From: Tillandsia leiboldiana | Lineage: Eukaryota; Streptophyta; Magnoliopsida; Poales; Bromeliaceae | Assembly: GCA_029204045.2 (NCBI GenBank) | Contig: CM055072.1 | Span: 5,119,348 to 5,183,347, forward strand | Length of the DNA stretch: 64,000 nucleotides | Reading direction: 5' to 3' | The notes under the pieces: generated by a model | Databases searched by the model: none | What the model was told of the DNA's origin: nothing | Seen by the model: the letters and a program-made list of their open reading frames with translations, nothing else | Position numbers and translations under genes: made by a program | Shown here: one piece after another, positions 32,130 through 41,400 of the stretch | Layout of the letters: every line of letters starts with the position of its first letter | Numbering within the stretch: the first letter of the stretch is position 1

Positions 32130-32729
32130 ATGGCACTCTCTTGGTTAATCCTGTTACTGGTCACAATGGTGCACAAGAGTACATCTGTAAAAGAGAAACC
32201 GGATGTTTCAACAGAAGATAAGACAACCGAAGGCAGGGAGGACAGTTCAGAGTACGATACGGAAGAATGGGATGAATTCTTCAAAGATGTTCAACAGAAG
32301 ATTGATGAGGAAAACGGGAAATCTGTCAAAGGCAAAAGGCTTATGAAATCTGCTTCAACAACTAAGCAATATACAAGACGAAAGAATGTCCTAAGAAGTG
32401 AAAGTTATCATAGTGGGCCTCTTACTAGAGCTCGCTCACTCTCTGGGGTTCTACAAACTGAATCTCCATGGGTTAAGGGATTGGATGCACCATCTGCTTC
32501 TAGACAGCATCCATCACACTCGAAAAGACAGGGTACAGACGCTGCTGTATTGGAATCGCTTCGCCAGGAACAACAAAGACTCTCTGCTGCACAAGAGAGG
32601 ATATCGAAAGAACTTCAGCAAATTTCCTCTGAACACAAGAAGATCAAGAAGAAGTGTTCAACTATTTCGACAATGCTTAAAGGGATTTTGAGCAAGCTGA
32701 GTTGTACCAGCTCAGACTCCTCCGACTGA
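32130..32729 (+). CDS. Env-like/accessory ORF of element 4 (199 aa)
   Basis: Function is unknown. It lies after pol and before the 3' LTR, the place of the env-like ORF of Sireviruses. The protein starts with a hydrophobic segment (LSWLILLLVTMV, residues 3-14) that could be a signal or anchor. Next is an acidic stretch (EDSSEYDTEEWDEFF, about residues 36-50), a basic middle, and a C-terminal heptad-rich coiled coil (SLRQEQQRLSAAQERISKEL, about 144-163, continuing to about 180). It ends in a Ser-rich tail (SCTSSDSSD). N-terminal hydrophobic and C-terminal coiled-coil regions have been noted for env-like proteins of this group (family knowledge). No relationship to a true viral envelope is shown. 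It is uninterrupted, unlike the damaged pol. Confidence 0.6.
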   Translation: MALSWLILLLVTMVHKSTSVKEKPDVSTEDKTTEGREDSSEYDTEEWDEFFKDVQQKIDEENGKSVKGKRLMKSASTTKQYTRRKNVLRSESYHSGPLTRARSLSGVLQTESPWVKGLDAPSASRQHPSHSKRQGTDAAVLESLRQEQQRLSAAQERISKELQQISSEHKKIKKKCSTISTMLKGILSKLSCTSSDSSD

Positions 32730-33522
32730 ACTGCACCTTCATTTTCTTTTTGTGCAGGATTTTGATTTTAGGATTTAGTTTTATACTTACTTTAGCGTAG
32801 TTCTCAGGTTTTACGTTTTATTGGAACTTTTCACTCTCCTAACATTTCGTAGTCTTAACTACATTTTGGCTTTGTTTTGTGACAAAAAGGGGGAGAGAGT
32901 TAGAGGGAACTTTGAACAATGAATGATGAAATATCAAGGTAAGTATGATCTCTACAATGAATGATGATGTGAATGAACATCAAGGTAAGGGAACTTGAAC
33001 AATGATTGTGAAAATCTTGCTGATGAAGATTTTGTATACATCAAGGTAAGTATCTCTTCAACTTCAACTTTGGTTTTCATCTTGTGATTGTTTGCATGTC
33101 TCGACTAACTATTCGACTAACTATTTGGGCATGTAATATAACTAACAAGTTGATGTTGGACTAACATTGTGTGACATTTGGTTTTTAGTTGCATAGAAGA
33201 TATGTTGGTTTTTGACTATGATTCTCTTACATATCTGAATTCTCAAATGTCATGATGATTAGATAAACTCTATCTCTGTACTAGGTTTTGTATGCTAAAT
33301 ATTCTTGAGGTATCTAACGATCTCTTTTTGTCAAGAATGATTTCTTTGTGCAGAGAGTACAGATGTCTAAGTCTAGAGTCTGTTTTAGGAGTTTATCTCA
33401 TGTTTTTAAATTTTTGGATCTCCATTGTAAATTTTTGTTGTATGGTGATAGCAACAAAAATATCTTTTTGAATTTTCTTTAGTGGATCTGTGTTTTGTCA
33501 CGAAACCGCCAAAGGGGGAGAT
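32730..33522 (+). other. 3' noncoding part of element 4 with polypurine tracts and repeated splice-donor-like motif
   Basis: This contains AAAAAGGGGGAG at 32884-32895 and AAAGGGGGAG at 33511-33520, the latter directly before the 3' LTR and so the probable functional tract. ATCAAGGTAAG occurs three times (32933, 32979, 33040), each a good splice donor. A matching acceptor (TTTGTGCAG) ends at 33353. No coding is seen. Confidence 0.6.
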
Positions 33523-33749
33523 TGTTACGGAATTTGAGTTGGCGTAGTTTCGTGAAAGTCTCAAGTCTTGAAGATTGAAGGTGAAGAAAGTTGGATCATT
33601 TAACTCAATCTCAAGAAAGAAGAATTCAAAAGGATCAGGTATGTTTAACTAAAGATTTTGTGTGATCCGAATACTTCTTGTAGTGTAGAAACACTTGGAA
33701 GAATCTTTCATTGCATAAAAATCAAAAACTGGACTTGGGACATGTTCAG

Positions 33750-34030
33750 GATCCGGATCAGGTTGTTCGATCCGGATCCCGAAGGTGGTTCGTTCATACA
33801 CCAGTTCAATCCGGATCGTAGCCTCTTGATCCGGATCCCGAACACTTAGTTTACCATCTTCCTTGAACGATCCGGATCAGGCTTCGCAATCCGGATCCCG
33901 AACGTTGATGTTTGGTAAACTGTATGAACGATCCGGATCAAGCACTTCGATCCGGATCCCGAACCTTCGTTTTTCTGGAACTGGCTGACTCGTTACGACG
34001 ATCCGGATCACAGCTAGTCCGATCCGGATC
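33750..34030. repeat. GATCCGGATC palindrome array in the LTR of element 4
   Basis: Perfect copies start at 33750, 33769, 33828, 33869, 33930, 33949, 34010 and 34021. AATCCGGATC variants lie near 33808 and 33889. Many are followed by CCGAA. They come in pairs about 19-20 bp apart with wider gaps between pairs. They sit just upstream of the TATA box. Confidence 0.8.
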
Positions 34031-34395
34031 GCCGTCCGTAAAATTTCCAGAAATGTTAGGTTTTTGATTCTTATCTCCTTCCTAGGGTTTCTAACCTATA
34101 AATAGACCCTATGACTCTTCTTCTAGGGCTAATCCAAAAGGAGGCCGAAAATTACAATAGCCGTCATTTTCATATATACGCCTCTAGATCCACATATAGA
34201 GAAGAAAGGAAATCATTAGAGAATACTCTATGTTTCTTCATCTATATTGATTAGTTTGATTCTAGGTTTTCATACTCACATCTTGAGTTGAATCAAACTA
34301 ATGAATACTTAGATGGTATTTCCGATCTATCTTTGATCTAAGTATTCGGCGGATCATCACCACCCAAAACAACGATTTACCCCAAAAATCGGCGC

Positions 34396-34568
34396 GTGGA
34401 TTCGCGTGTCCTTGTGGATTCAAGGTTCAACCGCTCTCGTGGATTCGGAGCGAGGCACGTTCGTGGATTCGAAGGGTGCTATTGGGTGAAGACCGTGGAT
34501 TCGGTCGGACGTCGTGGATTCGACGTTGGACGCCGTGGATTCGGCGTTGGGCGCAGATCGTGGATTCG
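34396..34568 (+). repeat. GTGGATTCG short repeats in R/U5 of element 4
   Basis: Copies (the second with a changed last base) start at 34396, 34414, 34439, 34463, 34495, 34514, 34535 and 34560, spaced 18-32 bp. They are downstream of the TATA box and so in the transcribed part. The 82-codon open frame over them is a by-product of the repeat. Confidence 0.7.
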
Positions 34569-34897
34569 AGAAGCGTCGCGGAGCGAGCGGAGAAGATCCT
34601 CTAGGAGCGTATGGAAAAGGTTGAGTCGTAAGTGTGTACGGTAAATCACCTTGTACGTGTTTTAATTCTAGTGGATTTCTGCCGTGTTATCGGTCCCGTG
34701 GTTTTTTACTCCGGTGATGGAGTTTTCCACGTAAAAATCTTGCGTATTATTTTTATTTCCGCATTGGGTTTTTATCGCAACGATTTTTTGAGTGTTTATG
34801 CGTTTACACCTATTCACCCCCCTCTAGGTATTTTTTCCCCTATTTAGATCCTTATTACATATAACCCAACAGAAAGAACATCATTTCATTTATGCAG

Positions 34898-35032
34898 GAG
34901 CTACTAAATGAGAAGCCCTATACTGCAGAAGATATTGAAAAGATAACATCGGAGGCCCTTACATCGATCCTCAAAAATTCAGCAACTTCATTAGATGTGC
35001 TAAAAGCTGCTAAGTATTTTAAGCTATTTCAG
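34898..35032 (+). CDS. GALK: Galactokinase, internal exon (45 codons)
   Basis: Galactokinase phosphorylates galactose with ATP to galactose 1-phosphate, in the cytosol, the first step of galactose salvage; it belongs to the GHMP kinase family. This exon encodes EDIEKITSEALTSIL and LKAAKYFKLFQ, matching the C-terminal half of plant galactokinases (Arabidopsis GAL1) as I remember them. The acceptor TTATGCAG ends at 34897 and the donor CAG|GTGATT follows 35032; 135 nt, phase 0. Three further exons follow with matching phases. The upstream exons are not in the window: everything to the left is transposon, and the LTR of element 4 ends only 26 bp before this acceptor. The gene is therefore either split by a huge intron or already broken. 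The final exon was also not found. Confidence 0.88.
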
Positions 35033-35346
35033 GTGATTCTCTTTTTCGTTTTCTTTATTATACTTTTCATTCTATGTTTTGAAGTGATTCATAGTCTCCT
35101 CTCTTGGAGTTGTCATTCATGATCTTTTATTTATCAAGAAAACATGTCTATGATAGTACTAGCAGTTACATTTTATTATTGGGAACATTTGAGGAAAAAG
35201 CAAATAGTAACACAGGATGCAGATTTATATGGTGAAATGCCATTACATATACTCTTCTTTGTTTCCTCTGCATAATAGTTATTGTGGATGCAAGTTCATT
35301 CTCTTCTCAATTATCTAATTTGGTACTAATTTATGATTATTTCCAG

Positions 35347-35417
35347 GGGGCCTCCCATGTCTACTCTGAAGCTAAGCGTGTCTATGCATTCAGGGATACT
35401 GTTTTAGCAAAACTCAG
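35347..35417 (+). CDS. GALK: Galactokinase, second exon in window
   Basis: The acceptor TTTCCAG ends at 35346 and the donor CTCAG|GTGCAT follows 35417. It encodes GASHVYSEAKRVYAFRDTV and LAKL, well conserved in plant galactokinases. 71 nt, leaving two bases of a split Ser codon. Confidence 0.88.
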
Positions 35418-35873
35418 GTGCATATTCAACATCTCCAACCTTTCATTCAATTTATTCTCTAACAAATGACTAGAGGATTGAGAATTCAGAATTTGTATTA
35501 GTACGTACAAGCTATAATTCGTAGGTTAGTTTGAAATAATGACATAGTATATCTTGAAATTGGTAACACATAATATCTACAGTGAGAAAAAAGATGAAAA
35601 TAGGTCAATACAGAGATATACTCTAATGCTTGGAGAGTTGGTGCGCATAACAACACTCCATTGTGGTTTCAAATACATTGTACATATCCTTGCCTAGTAT
35701 AAAGGATAGATTACTAATTTCTTTTCTCTGCATCTCCTTTTCGTTCTTCTTTTTCCCTTTGTTGAAGATGATTACCTTCCATTTGTGACATATTATCTTA
35801 ATGCAGAGAAACAATGATCAGCCTTGCAAATTAGTAAGCTGAAATGTCTAATTCCCATTGATATCTTTTGCAG

Positions 35874-35951
35874 TGATGATAACAAGCTCAGCAAACTTGG
35901 TGATCTCATGAATGAGAGTCACTATAGCTGCAGTGTTCTTTATGAGTGCAG
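35874..35951 (+). CDS. GALK: Galactokinase, third exon in window
   Basis: The acceptor TTTTGCAG ends at 35873 and the donor TGCAG|GTATGA follows 35951. It encodes KLSKLGDLMNESHYSCSVLY, a hallmark stretch of galactokinases. 78 nt, with split codons on both sides matching its neighbours. Confidence 0.9.
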
Positions 35952-36270
35952 GTATGACTTATCAACCACCTTCATTCATAGTCACCTTTCAATCATGGCC
36001 TTCATCCTATTTCTTCTTTTAGCCAGTTGTCCAGTACTATTGTTTTGCTAGCACATAAAAGAACAGTATGTTTCAGAAACCAAATTATTTATAGTTGTCA
36101 ACTATTTACACTCTGGATGGTGATTTCTGCAAGTGAACTCGCTAGTTCCAGTCCAGTTCATATTAAGTATATTAGTTTATTACATAAGGGACCAGCTAAG
36201 CTGTATGTTTCTTGAACAATTCAAAGTTCTACCATCATTCATCTTTTTAAATTTCATTTTCCTTTTACAG

Positions 36271-36412
36271 CCGCCCAGAGTTGGAAGAAATTGTGAAAAT
36301 CTGTCGAGATAATGGCGCACTGGGGGCGAGGCTCACAGGTGCTGGTTGGGGCGGTTGTGCAGTTGCATTGGTTAAAGATAGCATCATTCCCCAGTTTATA
36401 ATCAAGTTAAAG
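36271..36412 (+). CDS. GALK: Galactokinase, fourth exon with GHMP motif 3
   Basis: The acceptor TTTTACAG ends at 36270 and the donor AAG|GTCAGT follows 36412. It encodes RPELEEIVKICRDNGALGAR followed by LTGAGWGGCAVALVK, the C-terminal glycine-rich GHMP motif near the nucleotide and sugar site. 142 nt ending in phase 0. A last exon of roughly 35-40 residues (with the conserved FASKPSSGAA-type end) would be expected downstream. I searched to 38400 and again in 48343-50700 and did not see it, so the 3' end may be lost, possibly replaced by the CACTA-associated DNA. All four exons together lack stops or frameshifts, so the loss would be recent. Confidence 0.9.
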
Positions 36413-36983
36413 GTCAGTTGCCAATAGAAAATGCTTCTTTCTGGTAATTATATATTCTTGTGTTATTTTCATCCAAGACTCGTAGAGTCATAAAAGAGTG
36501 GAGTTTTCAGTGAATTCTCTGGTATGTATTTTTTCAACGTCTCTCTCTCTACCTGATTATATTATCGTCTTTGCCCAATTCATTCATTCCCATAATAACA
36601 AAGAGGGGGGGTGTTGGTTAAGGTCTCTGATAATCTGATTATTTCCAGTACTGGTTTAGACTTAAAAAGCTTATGTTTCCTAACTTCTGTAGCTTTCTTG
36701 TTGCATTGTTCCATTATGTTGTACGCTCTATCAAGTCGGCACGTCTCAGATTGAATCTAGTACTATTTTCAGGTTAGATTTTTTATCTAACATTTTCTTA
36801 TAACAATAACCACAGTAGGCTTTGCTATGGAAGTTCTAGATGAAGATAGCTCCTGGACATCATATTCATTATATTAATTTTCCTACTGACATTACGAAGT
36901 AATTGGTGCGGAGATTTCCTGCTTCAGGACCACTTACTCTGTGAATATGACCAGTGATACTCGAAACATTATTGCATGTACTA
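36413..36983 (+). other. Galactokinase intron or downstream DNA, nothing recognised
   Basis: AT-rich sequence with a short CT run near 36541. No exon, LTR or TIR was recognised. Confidence 0.5.
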
Positions 36984-37106
36984 AATGAAGCTAATCTCAC
37001 CAATGCTATCCTAGCTCGATCAGTCCTCACGCGCAGCGATCTTGGTGGTGCCATTATTGAAGGTGCTGATTTTAGTGATGCTGTTTTGGATCTCCTTCAA
37101 AAACGG
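36984..37106 (+). pseudogene. Exon fragment of a thylakoid-lumen pentapeptide-repeat protein (TL20.3-like)
   Basis: The frame gives seven consecutive pentapeptide repeats (ANLTN AILAR SVLTR, then SDLGG AIIEG ADFSD AVLDL), ending LLQKR before GTATCT. Members of this family fold as a right-handed beta-helix; plant lumen proteins such as TL20.3 share the GADFSDAV...LLQK stretch as I recall. The function in the lumen is not settled. The junction after 37106 looks like a real exon-intron border, since the known protein continues beyond this point. The flanking exons are absent and the 5' border is not a clean acceptor, so this is a captured or relocated fragment rather than a gene. It lies between the last galactokinase exon and a CACTA terminus. 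Confidence 0.65.
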
Positions 37107-37689
37107 GTATCTTCGTTGGAGTAACAAATGCCCAATTGTTTATATTGATATGAGTCGATCTGATAAATTCATTGACTTGCCTCTTTATTATAGTATATGC
37201 TTCTTGTATGTTTTGGTGAAAATTTCTTTATTACTAATTTTAAAAATCTTACAAACTGAGACACAAAGTGTTTAAGAAGTCGTATTGAATCTCCCAGAAA
37301 AGTCATATTCATATTCCTTGTTTGTAAGATATCACGAGTAATAATCAATCATCTGTTGTTGCCTAATCTGGTTATTGTTATATGGTTGCTTTTCAGCTAC
37401 TATGGACTTGTTTGCATTTCATGTGTTTCTGCAGGAAAGGTTTGTGATCTGTGATTTAATCTTAAGTTGCAGGTGACGATCGCAGGTGACGATGAAGGAC
37501 GTGTTCGGTCCGGCAAAGTCGAAGGAGTATGTCTACAAGCATAAAAGTAGTTAGAGAGTTTAGTTTGTAATAATTACTATAACCTGTGAGCGGATATTAT
37601 TGTTTTGATGTATGGATATTACTTTGTGGATTTATCATTTTAATGAAAATTTTTAAAATTTTGTTGATTGTTTTTTTAGTCTTATTGAT
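37107..37689 (+). other. Unassigned DNA before the CACTA end
   Basis: AT-rich. A short frame at about 37492-37554 (MKDVFGPAKSKEYVYKHKSS, then stop) is followed by AT-rich text like a 3' UTR. I do not recognise it; it could be the end of a captured exon or of a transposon gene. Confidence 0.3.
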
Positions 37690-38039
37690 TTAATATAAAT
37701 GTGATTAGCTTAACTAAAGTTTAACACTATATGTTTAAATATAATATTATTATTTTTAATGATAATGGGACACTTATAAAGTGTCACTATGCTAAAAAAA
37801 TATAATTTTCTTTTTTCAAATTTGGGACACATAAGTGTGTCACTAAAAGTAAAAAAAAGTGTTGCTAAATTGCAGCACTTTTTTCGGGATATACCAGCAC
37901 TTAGTAATGTGTCGCTATATACCCTAGCGACTGCACATATAGCGACACTATAATAAGTGTCGGTAATTTTGCTAGTGACACTTTTTTTAGGTTTTAGGGA
38001 CACTTAAAAGTGTCGCTATAACCTTATTGTGTTGTAGTG
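37690..38039 (-). mobile_element. CACTA (En/Spm-type) transposon terminus
   Basis: Read on the minus strand the end is CACTACAACACAATAAGG at 38039, a typical CACTA terminal inverted repeat. For about 300 bp inside it, variants of AGTGTCGCTA and its complement recur in both orientations (for example near 37783, 37835, 37905, 37955 and 38010), as the subterminal transposase-binding repeats of these elements do. The opposite terminus was not found between the galactokinase exons and here, so this is one end of a larger or truncated copy. Confidence 0.75.
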
Positions 38040-38404
38040 CCAGAAGGTCTAAAGACCTCCAGCGTACAGAGTCACATTGCTCTCACCTTGGAGCTTTTAA
38101 CCCCTCTACGGTACTTGTGCGGCACCTAAAGTACCCGGGTTGTGCGGCACCTAAAGTACCCCTACACGGGTCAACGTACCACATCTCCGGAAAAGTATAC
38201 CAATGCGGTGGCCAAACCGCTGGTGTGCGTGTCAGCAGCCATGAGCATAAAAACCGAAGACGGTGTGCGAAATAGAACACCGCGACACCCGTCGTAACAG
38301 ATAGTAATAAAGGGATACTCATGCGAAAAGGGGTTAGTTGTAAACCATTAGCACATCTACTTTACTCTAACATAACACATATTGAGGTCTCTCTTTAAAA
38401 AGGA
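38040..38404 (-). repeat. Left part of an older LTR-like relic split by element 5
   Basis: Noncoding. A 22-bp direct repeat (38115-38136 and 38140-38161, sharing TGTGCGGCACCTAAAGTACC) is the main feature. General composition and phrases resemble U5 of the Del-like LTRs on the minus strand. The target duplication of element 5 (38405-38409) shows that this was continuous with 48343 onward. Confidence 0.4.
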
Positions 38405-38409
38405 CGCAC
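38405..38409. repeat. Target site duplication of element 5, left copy (CGCAC)
   Basis: CGCAC directly before the LTR start is identical to CGCAC at 48338-48342 directly after the other LTR. A 5-bp duplication is what Ty3 integrases produce. Confidence 0.92.
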
Positions 38410-41400
38410 TGTCACGCCCCGGGGTCGAAACTGCGACACGGGCTCACTAACAGATCCGCCATCTGTACGAAAACTGCCGTAGAGACGAAGCGTCTAACCT
38501 GCAAAAAGAATCAACTACAGAAATACAGATATCAGAGCTGAAAGTAAACTACTAAGAACTGAAAACCAAACACTGTACAACTGAAAATAATACAATATCC
38601 ATCTCCCAAATATGATCGTATACAAAGTCCTATGATACAAAACTCAAAAGGGAGATATCTCCAATAAATACATCAGTGTACAAACTCTCAATACAAAAAG
38701 AGTATCCTCACAACAACAGTCTCTCAAACTGTAAAATAAAGTACAACTCTATACCTTACAACAAAGGTCTCTCAACAGAGGAAAAAGAAGTAAACTAATC
38801 TACTGAAGATCTCCTCTGAAGGGGTACCGCTACACTCCAACGACGGGTAGGGAACTAGCTCGCGACTCCCTCGCCTCGGTCAGAAGGATCAGCAACTGGA
38901 GCAACAGGAACAGGAGAAGAAGTTCCTGGGGAAAAAGACACCACGACAGGTGTGAGAACTACTTCCCACAGTAGTTCTCAGTGGATGCCGTCAACAAGCC
39001 CAACGGTCTGCCCACTAAGTCTACTAGAGGTAAAAGATGACAGTGCAATGAAATCTGTACAAGAAAAGCTGGAGCTACTCTACAGCTACCATGCCTCTAT
39101 CTAGATACTCAAAAAGTGGAACAGATGAAAGTAAAAGAGACCACTCGCACCCAAGGTGCTAAATAGACCCAATCGAACTGACTGCCTCATAGGGTCCAGT
39201 CAAGCCTGCGCCTGTCGACTAGGAACGCACCTGCCCACCACCACACATCCACATGAGGACGGGATTTACGTGGGGCGTCCTACCCGACTAACTCACCCCT
39301 CGCGCAAAACTGCCTCAACAGGCCCATCATTGCATCCACTACGAAAAACTGCCTCAACAGGCCAACCATCGTATCCACAGCGGCATCTCAGGGACGCGAC
39401 TCCAACTGACGAAAACGGCGCGGCATAGAGTATCACAAATTGGCATAAGCAGGCTATAGTCAAAAACCACGCTCACTCCCAGAACGGTAGGACTCAAGAT
39501 CCCCAAATATCTCGCACAACAGTCGGAGCACTCTCGACGACTCAGCTGATCAGCTCACACGAAACACGAGACACTAGCCTCTCCAACAGCTCGCAGCATA
39601 AAGCACACTGGCTGGAGGTACTCCACAGCCAGGAACGACCCACAACTCAGGCCAACAGTACTAGTCGGACAACACTCAACGACCTGGGACCACCGTTAAC
39701 CCCAACGGTTCCCAACATCACTGACCGGAAGATACTCGACGGCCCGGGACCACCGTCTGCTCAACGGCTCCCTCCCACGACAGCACAACAGGGATACAAG
39801 ACCTCCCGGGACTACCGTTTACCCAAACGGCTCCCGGCACAGATAAGCAACCCACAACAACCACCAGACTCCACTCTGCTCCCAAGCATGAGTGCAAACG
39901 CATCCCACACTAAAAGACAGTCCCGACCTCTCGGCCCACTACCCGGGCGAGGATAACACTATGTCCAGGAATAGAAAAACAGTGTGGGTGTCTAAACATA
40001 AATAACCCTAGCCCAAGTGAGGGTTTTCTACTGGTCTGGTTACACGTGCAACATATGACAGGGGTGCTAGGTCAAGTTCCAAGATAACTATATTAACAGA
40101 TGATAAAAGGAATAACAATTCCTACAATCTATCATGCTACACAAGAAAATAAACTATCATGCATAGTCCTACATCAGTAGAATTACTGTACAGTCCATAA
40201 AACTTGGAGATAAGGCCACCCACCTCGATTTGCCACCAATTGCTCGTAGACACTTGCAATTGGCCTCCACGCGATCCGCACGCAAAACGGAGCACGGTGC
40301 CGGAGTCCGCAAGCAAAACGGAGTCCGCACGCAAAACGGTGCACGATGCCGGAGTCCGCACGCTAACCGGTGCACGGTGCCGGAGTCCGCACGCAAAACG
40401 GAGTCCGCACGCAAAACGGTGCACGATGTCGGAGTCCGCACGCAAAACGATGCACGTTGCCAGAATTCGCACGCAAAACGGAGTCCGCACGCAAAACGGA
40501 GCACGCCGTCGGGGACTGCACGCAAAACGGTGCAGAAAAACACAGTCCCTAACACAAATAAGAACAAGGGGTTAAATACAGTCCAAACGAACGCCCCAAA
40601 ACTGTGCCAAAAACACCGTAAAATTAACACACGGGACCCACCCGACTGCGCCGCCGCCGCCGAAATGCTCCCATCGGAACCCCGCGCACGCTTCACGAGG
40701 TCCACAACGCACCGCCGCACCACCCACAAATCCCTTCCTCAAACTCCCTCTCGCTCGGGTGAAGAAGAAGGAAAAGAAAAGGAGGAGAAATGGCGCTCGG
40801 GGGAGAAAGAAGAAGAAGAAGAAAAAAGAGAAAAGGGGGGGTTGGTCCACGGACCCGGTCCACGGACCCGGTCCACGGGTCCGGTCCACGGGTCCGGTCC
40901 ACGGCGGCTACCAATGGGGAGCCCCCAACACCGGTCCACAGGAAATGGGCGCGCGCGCCCGGTCCACGCGCGCGCCCACTGCGCCACGTGGCGCGCGGTA
41001 ACGCGCCCGCCACACAGGCGCGTTACACCGCGCCCGTGCCAGGCGCGGGACACGCACGCGCCACACGGGCGCGCGCCCCCGCGCTTGCGCGGCCGCCAAC
41101 GGGGGCCCGCCACGTGGCGGCGCCCGCGCGACCCCCGCCGAAGGCGCGTCTCGCAGCGCGCCTGCCGTGCCCTCGATCCGCGTGCCGCTGCCTCGAATTC
41201 CGTGCCATCGAGCCACGCCTCGAGATTCGTGCCGCGTTGCCTCGAAAAACGCACACTTCAACCGGGCTCCAAAACAAACAAGTAAATAGCCCATTCTCAA
41301 CGATTTCGCGCGCTGAATCCAAAAACTATGTCCATTTCTCCAAATTCTCAACCGAAAATTTGCCGAATGGCCACTCGATCCGATTTTCGCGCCGGGTCCA

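Larger units (their letters stand above)
26851..34871 (+). mobile_element. Element 4: Sirevirus-like Ty1/Copia element, 5' part missing, 3' LTR present
   Basis: The order integrase-RT-RNase H marks Ty1/Copia. A gag with a CCHC knuckle and a long acidic Ser-rich, coiled-coil tail, an extra ORF between pol and the 3' LTR, and several GGGGGAG tracts fit the Sirevirus (SIRE/Maximus) group. The 5' LTR and start of gag were separated by the insertion of element 3 and are not in the window. The 3' LTR ends 26 bp before a galactokinase exon, so the element lies in an intron of that gene. Confidence 0.88.
33523..34871 (+). repeat. 3' LTR of element 4 (1349 bp)
   Basis: This opens TGTTACGG just after the polypurine tract and closes ...ACCCAACA, complementary TGTT/AACA ends as expected for an LTR. 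It holds eight perfect GATCCGGATC palindromes and two one-base variants (33750-34030), then a TATA box (CCTATAAATAG, 34095-34105), then a run of GTGGATTCG repeats (34396-34568). The partner LTR is outside the window, so the ends rest on termini, tract and context. Confidence 0.75.

Noticed and set aside
34396..34847. Open frames in the U5 of element 4
   Set aside because: They are products of the GTGGATTCG repeats in an LTR. No domain, and they would start after the LTR transcription start without any known counterpart.
35623..35814. Minus-strand small frame in a galactokinase intron
   Set aside because: It lies in AT-rich intron sequence with no recognised domain.
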